Source of the DNA: an uncultured Eubacteriales bacterium
Lineage (GTDB): Bacteria > Bacillota > Clostridia > Lachnospirales > Lachnospiraceae
Length of the DNA stretch: 64,000 nucleotides
Direction of reading: 5' to 3'
NCBI GenBank assembly: GCA_949289145.1
Contig: CASEML010000117.1
Location: 1-64,000, forward strand
The notes under the pieces are model-generated. The model was not told where the DNA came from. It saw only the letters and a list, made by a program, of their open reading frames with translations, and ran no database searches. Shown piece by piece: positions 59,347 to 64,000 of the stretch; the first letter of the stretch is position 1; each line of letters starts with the position of its first letter. Position numbers and translations under genes: made by a program.

Positions 59347-60051
59347 ATGGATATGATCTTGAAAACAACGAACCTCTGCAAAAACTTCAAGGGACAGAGG
59401 GCAGTAAACAATGTGTCTCTGAACGTTCGGCGCAGCTCGGTTTATGGACTGCTAGGACCCAATGGCGCCGGCAAATCCAGCACTTTGAAAATGATTACCG
59501 GCATCTTAAAGCCTACCTCCGGCAATATGGAATTTAACGGCCACACATGGCAGAGAAATGATCTCGCCCATATTGGGGCATTGATTGAAACGCCTCCTCT
59601 TTATGATAATCTGACTGCATACGAAAACCTGAAAGTACGGACCACGCTGTTAGGGCTGCAGGACAAACGCATTGATGAAGTTTTGCAGATTGTTAATCTG
59701 ACGGACACGGGCAGGAAAAGAGCCGGCCAATTCTCACTTGGTATGAGGCAGCGGCTTGGCATTGCCATTGCATTACTGAACAATCCTCAGCTCCTGATTC
59801 TGGACGAACCCACTAACGGCCTTGACCCCCTTGGTATGGAAGAATTTCGTAAATTGATTCGTTCTTGTCCCTCCAAAGGAATCACGGTAATTCTGTCAAG
59901 CCATATTCTTTCCGAAGTACAGCAGATTGCTGATCATATAGGCATTATTGCCGGGGGGAATCTGGGTTATGAGGGGGAACTTCATGGAAATGAAGATTTG
60001 GAGCAGCTCTTTATGGAAGTTGTTCGCAAAAACAGAAAAGAGGGATATTGA
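59347..60051 (+). CDS. Antimicrobial-peptide ABC transporter, ATP-binding subunit (LanF/CprA-like)
   Basis: A 234-residue ABC ATPase of the lantibiotic-immunity type. Walker A is GLLGPNGAGKSSTLKM (about 34-49), the E-loop-type segment ALIETPPLYDNLTAYENL, the signature FSLGMRQRLGIAIALLNNP and Walker B LLILDEPTNGLDPLG. SSHILSEVQQIADHIGII holds the H-loop. Two permease genes follow with 0- and 2-base gaps. The set resembles NisFEG or CprABC, which expel lantibiotics from the membrane. Confidence 0.9.
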   Translation: MDMILKTTNLCKNFKGQRAVNNVSLNVRRSSVYGLLGPNGAGKSSTLKMITGILKPTSGNMEFNGHTWQRNDLAHIGALIETPPLYDNLTAYENLKVRTTLLGLQDKRIDEVLQIVNLTDTGRKRAGQFSLGMRQRLGIAIALLNNPQLLILDEPTNGLDPLGMEEFRKLIRSCPSKGITVILSSHILSEVQQIADHIGIIAGGNLGYEGELHGNEDLEQLFMEVVRKNRKEGY

Positions 60052-60798
60052 ATGGAAATGGCATATATGCAGGCTGAAAACCTAAAACACAAAAGAACTT
60101 TTGTGAAAAAGTTGATGGTCCTGGCTCCGTTAGTCACTATGCTTATAAATTTTTTTGCACCTCTTTGGTTCCAGATGAATTCTTATAATTGGTGGTATGT
60201 CATGCTTTATCCGGGCTTTCTTACCCTCCTTTGCACATTGATCGAGCAGCGAGATAATGGCAAATTAAAATACCGTGGGGTTGCTTCATTGCCTGTATCA
60301 CAGAATAAAGTCTGGAAAGCAAAAATCGGAATAGCCTGCATTTACTCTTGGGTGGGAAATATAATTTTCCTTCTGCTAAATCTGCTGGGCGGCTTTGTCA
60401 TATCAGTTATCAATGGAATCCCTTTGGTGATCGGAATTTGGCAGGCTGTGGCTGGAACAGTTTGCATTGTCATTGGAAGTCTGTGGGAAATTCCGTTATG
60501 CTTATGGTTATCAAAAAAAGTCGGTATTTTTATTACGGTTCTTCTCAATGCTGGGCTTGGCAGCATGTTAGGAATTTTCGCAGCTACCACCTCTTTGTGG
60601 GTGTTCTGTCCATATAGCTGGGTATCACATCTTATGATTTCTGTATTAAATATTTTGCCTAATGGTCAGCCGGTTGTAGATCATAGTACAGCAATGCCAT
60701 TTTGGAGGATTATACTTGTACTGTTCCTTTCTCTGGTCTGGTTTGCAGTTTTATCCTTTGTTACGGAAAGAGGCTTTGAAAAACAGGAGGTGGGGTAA
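60052..60798 (+). CDS. Lantibiotic-protection ABC permease (LanE-like)
   Basis: A 248-residue membrane protein with six hydrophobic helices. It starts directly after the ATPase stop, and GAGGG lies just before. The segment LIEQRDNGKLKYRGVASLPVSQNKVWKAKI, between the second and third helices, is typical of LanE/MutE permeases. It would form a channel with the next gene and the ATPase. Confidence 0.83.
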   Translation: MEMAYMQAENLKHKRTFVKKLMVLAPLVTMLINFFAPLWFQMNSYNWWYVMLYPGFLTLLCTLIEQRDNGKLKYRGVASLPVSQNKVWKAKIGIACIYSWVGNIIFLLLNLLGGFVISVINGIPLVIGIWQAVAGTVCIVIGSLWEIPLCLWLSKKVGIFITVLLNAGLGSMLGIFAATTSLWVFCPYSWVSHLMISVLNILPNGQPVVDHSTAMPFWRIILVLFLSLVWFAVLSFVTERGFEKQEVG

Positions 60799-60800
60799 CT

Positions 60801-61544
60801 ATGGTATCTATGGTTCGGTGTGGGAAAGCAGAATATCAGAAATGCAAACACAGTATTTTGCTCTACATACACAGCGTGATTCCGGTTATCTGTGCTGTTG
60901 TTTTTGCAGGTTACTATCACATATCAAACTGGCAGCCGGCAACAAAAATCAGTGCATATCTGGAAGTGTTGGCTGTTGCTTTCCCGTTTTTGTTGGGAAT
61001 TATTGTGGGGCTGGTTGTCCAAAGCGAAAATCAGGCCGGGCATTTTCAGCTTTTGTTGGGAACCATCCCATCTCGTACGGCAACGTATCTGGGAAAACTT
61101 GGTTTTCTGATAAGTTGTGCATGCAGTGCAACATTTTTAGCTCTAGGTATGTTTGCTTATATTTATAGGAACGCTCCGGCAATCCTTTATATGAAAGCAG
61201 GATTTTTATTGCTGGTTACCATGCTTCCTGTTTATATGATTCATTTGTTTGTGGGGCTGAAGGTTGGAAAAGAGGCATCGATAGGATTAGGAACTGCAGG
61301 CAGCTTAGTTGCTGCACTTATGATAACAGGTCTTGGAGACGCTATATGGAATTATATTCCCTGGGCTTGGGGTGTTCGTGCCATGGATTATATTGTGCTT
61401 GAATGGGAGAGCCCTCAGCTGTATGCACAGGTAAAAAATGATTTTTTCAACGGTATGATAATTTCGGCAAGCAGCACAGTTTTTCTGCTGATTGTTAGTT
61501 TAATTTGGTTTCAGGGTTGGGAGGGAGGCAGAAATAGTGAATAA
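60801..61544 (+). CDS. Lantibiotic-protection ABC permease (LanG-like)
   Basis: A 247-residue membrane protein with six helices. Its segment VVQSENQAGHFQLLLGTIPSRTATYLGKL parallels the equivalent loop of its neighbour. LGTAGSLVAALMITGLGDAIWNYIPWAWGVRAMDYI lies in the later half. GGAGG at 60786-60790 supports ATG 60801. No structural lantibiotic gene is near, so the operon provides immunity only. Confidence 0.83.
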   Translation: MVSMVRCGKAEYQKCKHSILLYIHSVIPVICAVVFAGYYHISNWQPATKISAYLEVLAVAFPFLLGIIVGLVVQSENQAGHFQLLLGTIPSRTATYLGKLGFLISCACSATFLALGMFAYIYRNAPAILYMKAGFLLLVTMLPVYMIHLFVGLKVGKEASIGLGTAGSLVAALMITGLGDAIWNYIPWAWGVRAMDYIVLEWESPQLYAQVKNDFFNGMIISASSTVFLLIVSLIWFQGWEGGRNSE

Positions 61545-61599
61545 AAATGCCGCATTATCAGAAAACCGACCTGCAAAATAAGGGGGAGACCAGACAATG

Positions 61600-61608
61600 T
61601 GATATAAT
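61600..61608 (+). promoter_or_regulatory. Extended -10 promoter of the two-component system
   Basis: TG-A-TATAAT at 61600-61608 with no good -35. The downstream AGGAGG at 61614-61619 gives a very short leader. Confidence 0.5.
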
Positions 61609-61626
61609 GGAGCAGGAGGTGATTTT

Positions 61627-62289
61627 TTGACCCACATACTTGTAATTGACGATGAATTCCCTATTTTGGAATTAATTAAGAACAGTTTGGGGAAAGACGG
61701 TTACTTGATAACAGTTTGCCAAAGTGCTGATGATGTAGATATAAATAAGCTGCATTGTTATGACCTTATTCTTTTAGATGTGCTGATGCCAGGAACAGAT
61801 GGGTTTGCGTTTTGCAAACAAATTAGAAATATGGTAGACTGTCCTATTCTCTTTCTGACAGCAAAGACCTTGGAGGAAGATATATTATTTGGGTTGGGCA
61901 TTGGTGGGGATGATTATATTACAAAACCCTTTCGCATTCAGGAACTTCGTGCTCGCGTTGCGGCGCATTTACGCAGAGAAAAAAGGGAGCATCATAGCAC
62001 ACTTTCCTTTGATTCTAACATGAGATTTGACCTTTCTGCAAAGGTATTATATGTTTCAGAACAGCCAGTTTCCCTTACAAAAAGCGAGTATTCAATTTGT
62101 GAATATCTTGCAAAAAACCGGGGTCAGGTTTTTACAAAAGAACAAATCTATGAGGCCGTTTTTGGATTTGACGGGATAGGCGATAGTGCTGCGATTGCAA
62201 CCCATATAAAAAATATTCGTGCAAAATTGGAACATTTCAAAATAAGCCCAATTAACACCGTATGGGGGATTGGATATAAATGGAAGTGA
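61627..62289 (+). CDS. OmpR-family response regulator (LanR/CprR-like)
   Basis: A 220-residue regulator. The receiver domain has paired acids in LVIDDEFPILEL, the phosphorylated Asp in LILLDVLMPGTDGF (about residue 51), and LTAKT and GDDYITKPF. A winged helix follows (LTKSEYSICEYLAKNRGQVFTKEQIYEAVFG, then VWGIGYKWK). The start is TTG 61627, supported by AGGAGG 7 bases upstream. It overlaps the kinase by 10 bases and probably controls the upstream ABC operon. Confidence 0.9.
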   Translation: MTHILVIDDEFPILELIKNSLGKDGYLITVCQSADDVDINKLHCYDLILLDVLMPGTDGFAFCKQIRNMVDCPILFLTAKTLEEDILFGLGIGGDDYITKPFRIQELRARVAAHLRREKREHHSTLSFDSNMRFDLSAKVLYVSEQPVSLTKSEYSICEYLAKNRGQVFTKEQIYEAVFGFDGIGDSAAIATHIKNIRAKLEHFKISPINTVWGIGYKWK

Positions 62290-63644
62290 AGAAAAAAACT
62301 ACATTAAAAATATTGTTTCGCCAATTTGCCATTTCCCTTATTGTTATGCTGCTGATTGGGATTATTGTGCCTTTCGGACTGGAATCGCTTGCCGTAAATG
62401 CCGGATTGGCTACAAGAGCAGATCAAAGCGAATTACAGGTTAAGGAAATCATACCAACGTTGAGGGTTGCCCCGGATATTACAAAGGTTGTAATTCCACA
62501 AGGCTGTGGTTACTTAATTCTGGACAAGAACTTTAACGAGCTTTACAGCAATATGGACCAGGAGGAAAAAGCCACTGCCTTGCTATACGCAAAGGGAGAA
62601 TATATGGAATATGCCACAGGAAAGCAGTTCTTACTTATTGTTAGGGAAAAGGAATTTTGCGTTTTAAGGTATTATATTGGTTCTCAATTTACAATATCAT
62701 GGTTACCGGAATATGTTCCATCGCCTGACACACTTACGTTTATCTTGATGGCTGTAAATTCATTGCTGGTGATTATTGTTCTAACCGCCAGATTAGCAAA
62801 GAAGCTGCGTACGCAACTTACTCCACTGTTTGAAGCAACTGCAGAAGTTGCAGAACAAAATCTTGATTTTGAGGTAGGACACTCCAAAATCAAAGAATTT
62901 GAAGAGGTGCTTATATCTTTTTCAGATATGAAGGATAATCTGAAAATTTCGTTAGAACGGCAATGGAAAACGGAACAAATGCAAAGAGAACAGATTGCGG
63001 CTCTTGCCCATGATTTGAAAACACCTCTGACGGTTCTTCAAGGAAATGCTGATCTGATTACAGAAACCAATCTAGACGATGAACAAAGGTTATATGTCGG
63101 TTATATCGTGGAAAGTTCCCATCAAATGCAGGGTTATATTCAAATTCTGATTGATATATCACGGGCAGCCATTAGCTATGAGCTTCATATAGAAAATGTA
63201 AATTTTCCAGAATTTATGCAGCAGATGTTGGGCTATATGGAATCATTATGCCGCACAAAAAAAATACGTCTACGAATAAATATCGTTTCTCTTCCCCAAA
63301 CACTGAAATTTGATAGGGTGTTGATAGAACGTGCCATTATGAATGTTATCAGTAATGGGTTAGACTACTCCCCGGAAGGAGCAACCCTATATGTGGAGGC
63401 TCAGAGCAAAGACAGCTTTGTGAAAATTTCAGTTACAGACCAAGGAAGGGGGTTTTCCCAGGAGGCATTGCAACATGCACAGGAACGATTTTATATGGAG
63501 GATCAAAGCCGCAATTCAAAGCTGCACTTTGGTATGGGACTATATGTTACAAGCTCTATTATGGAACAGCATAATGGACAGCTTATTTTAGAAAATTCAA
63601 ATCAAACAGGTGGAGCAAAAGTTACTTTGAAGCTTCCATGTTAG
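62280..63644 (+). CDS. Sensor histidine kinase (LanK/CprK-like)
   Basis: A 454-residue kinase. Two membrane helices (about residues 10-33 and 152-172) flank an external sensor part of about 120 residues. A HAMP-like stretch precedes the dimerisation helix with the phosphorylated His in ALAHDLKTPLTVLQGNADLI (about 243-262). ATP-binding boxes are NVISNGLDYSPEGA (N box), VTDQGRGFS (G1) and GMGLYVTSSIM (G2). The stop of the regulator overlaps its start. Together they may sense antimicrobial peptides. Confidence 0.9.
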   Translation: MEVKKKTTLKILFRQFAISLIVMLLIGIIVPFGLESLAVNAGLATRADQSELQVKEIIPTLRVAPDITKVVIPQGCGYLILDKNFNELYSNMDQEEKATALLYAKGEYMEYATGKQFLLIVREKEFCVLRYYIGSQFTISWLPEYVPSPDTLTFILMAVNSLLVIIVLTARLAKKLRTQLTPLFEATAEVAEQNLDFEVGHSKIKEFEEVLISFSDMKDNLKISLERQWKTEQMQREQIAALAHDLKTPLTVLQGNADLITETNLDDEQRLYVGYIVESSHQMQGYIQILIDISRAAISYELHIENVNFPEFMQQMLGYMESLCRTKKIRLRINIVSLPQTLKFDRVLIERAIMNVISNGLDYSPEGATLYVEAQSKDSFVKISVTDQGRGFSQEALQHAQERFYMEDQSRNSKLHFGMGLYVTSSIMEQHNGQLILENSNQTGGAKVTLKLPC

Positions 63645-63719
63645 TATCATATATATTAATAGTCGGTCAGCCCTAAAATAAGGTTTTAAATCTGAATTAT
63701 TAATGATGAAGGAGAAATG

Positions 63720-64000
63720 ATGAAAACGACAATTAGAAAAGCTACAGTGGAAGATAGAAAAATAGTTGCAAGTTTGGCAATACAGATGTGGAAATCACAT
63801 ACTATGGAAGAATTGGCACAGAAATTTTATGATTATTTGAACAAGGAGAGTAGTATTGTTTTTCTGGCCATGTCAGGCGAAAGTGCGGTTGGATTTGCTC
63901 AATGTGGCTTGAGATATGACTATGTAGAAGGAACAGATTCTAGTCCGGTGGGATATCTGGAAGGAATTTTTGTAGCGGAGGGATACAGAAAAAGGGGACT
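63720..64000 (+). CDS. AAC(6')-like aminoglycoside acetyltransferase (partial, 3' end outside window)
   Basis: The first 93 residues of a GNAT enzyme. The segment RYDYVEGTDSSPVGYLEGIFVAEGYRKRG (about 66-93) closely resembles the AAC(6')-Ig/h-like subgroup, where this region surrounds the acetyl-CoA loop. The N-terminal segment TIRKATVEDRKIVASLAIQMW is also typical. AAGGAG at 63709-63714 supports ATG 63720. The gene continues past the window. Aminoglycoside substrate is inferred from family resemblance only. Confidence 0.7.
   Translation, partial: MKTTIRKATVEDRKIVASLAIQMWKSHTMEELAQKFYDYLNKESSIVFLAMSGESAVGFAQCGLRYDYVEGTDSSPVGYLEGIFVAEGYRKRG

Overview
The window looks like a chromosome segment from a spore-forming, low-GC Clostridia of the Lachnospiraceae type. 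The clues are moderate AT richness, strong AGGAGG-type ribosome sites, a SpoIIID-like sporulation regulator, the anaerobic (CbiE/T, CbiF, CbiH, CbiL) cobalamin route, GT8 and CBM-bearing secreted proteins, and Firmicutes-type mobile elements. The species is not identified. No tRNA, rRNA or CRISPR array was seen.

Bases 1-9840 hold a compact same-strand cobalamin operon: cbiL, cbiF, cbiH, a cbiE-cbiT fusion, cbiA, cobU, cobS, a second degenerate CobU-like gene, cbiB, cbiP and cbiC. Together they cover corrin methylation, ring rearrangement, amidation, aminopropanol attachment and lower-ligand assembly. cbiD, cbiG, cbiJ and the cobalt chelatase are not in the window. Bases 9841-34982 are ordinary core chromosome. 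They hold a secreted repeat protein, trpS, a cation diffusion facilitator, a chemoreceptor, an ECF sigma/anti-sigma operon, spoIIID, two nucleotidyltransferases, a large secreted M6-type protease with four carbohydrate-binding modules, two GT8 glycosyltransferases, two PlsC-like acyltransferases, an aminotransferase, a MarR-type regulator with citrate synthase behind a CIRCE-like operator, a MATE exporter and guaA.

From the 3' end of guaA to about 55.7 kb the sequence is accessory. It starts with a minus-strand group: an XRE regulator, a 29-residue membrane peptide, one unknown protein and two zinc-ribbon proteins. A divergent promoter with paired operators follows. Next is an integrative mobilizable element module: a frameshifted excisionase-like gene, a replication-initiator-like protein, a tyrosine integrase, DUF5348, MobC, DUF3847, an oriT-like region and a MobA/MobL relaxase. 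The relaxase 3' end is overprinted by two coiled-coil genes in another frame, and a TnpV-like gene follows. Then come an ATPase plus TOPRIM pair that resembles OLD/RloAB/AbiL-type phage defence, and a degenerate recombinase-in-trio element lodged between the two ends of an IS4-type transposase. The stretch ends with a phospholipase C-like gene, an MFS and an SMR transporter, a HAD phosphatase and gene remnants. The guaA terminus has a near copy at 55678-55690, which may mark the far end of one or more integrated elements.

Bases 55.8-64.0 kb form a second accessory stretch rich in resistance-like functions. A strong promoter with a 20-residue leader peptide and a terminator precedes a GNAT gene. 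Then come another GNAT without a normal start codon, a nucleoside phosphorylase, a third GNAT, a frameshifted small protein, a LanFEG-type antimicrobial-peptide ABC exporter with its two-component system, and the start of an AAC(6')-like acetyltransferase.

All functions are read from motifs, lengths and context. No database search was possible.
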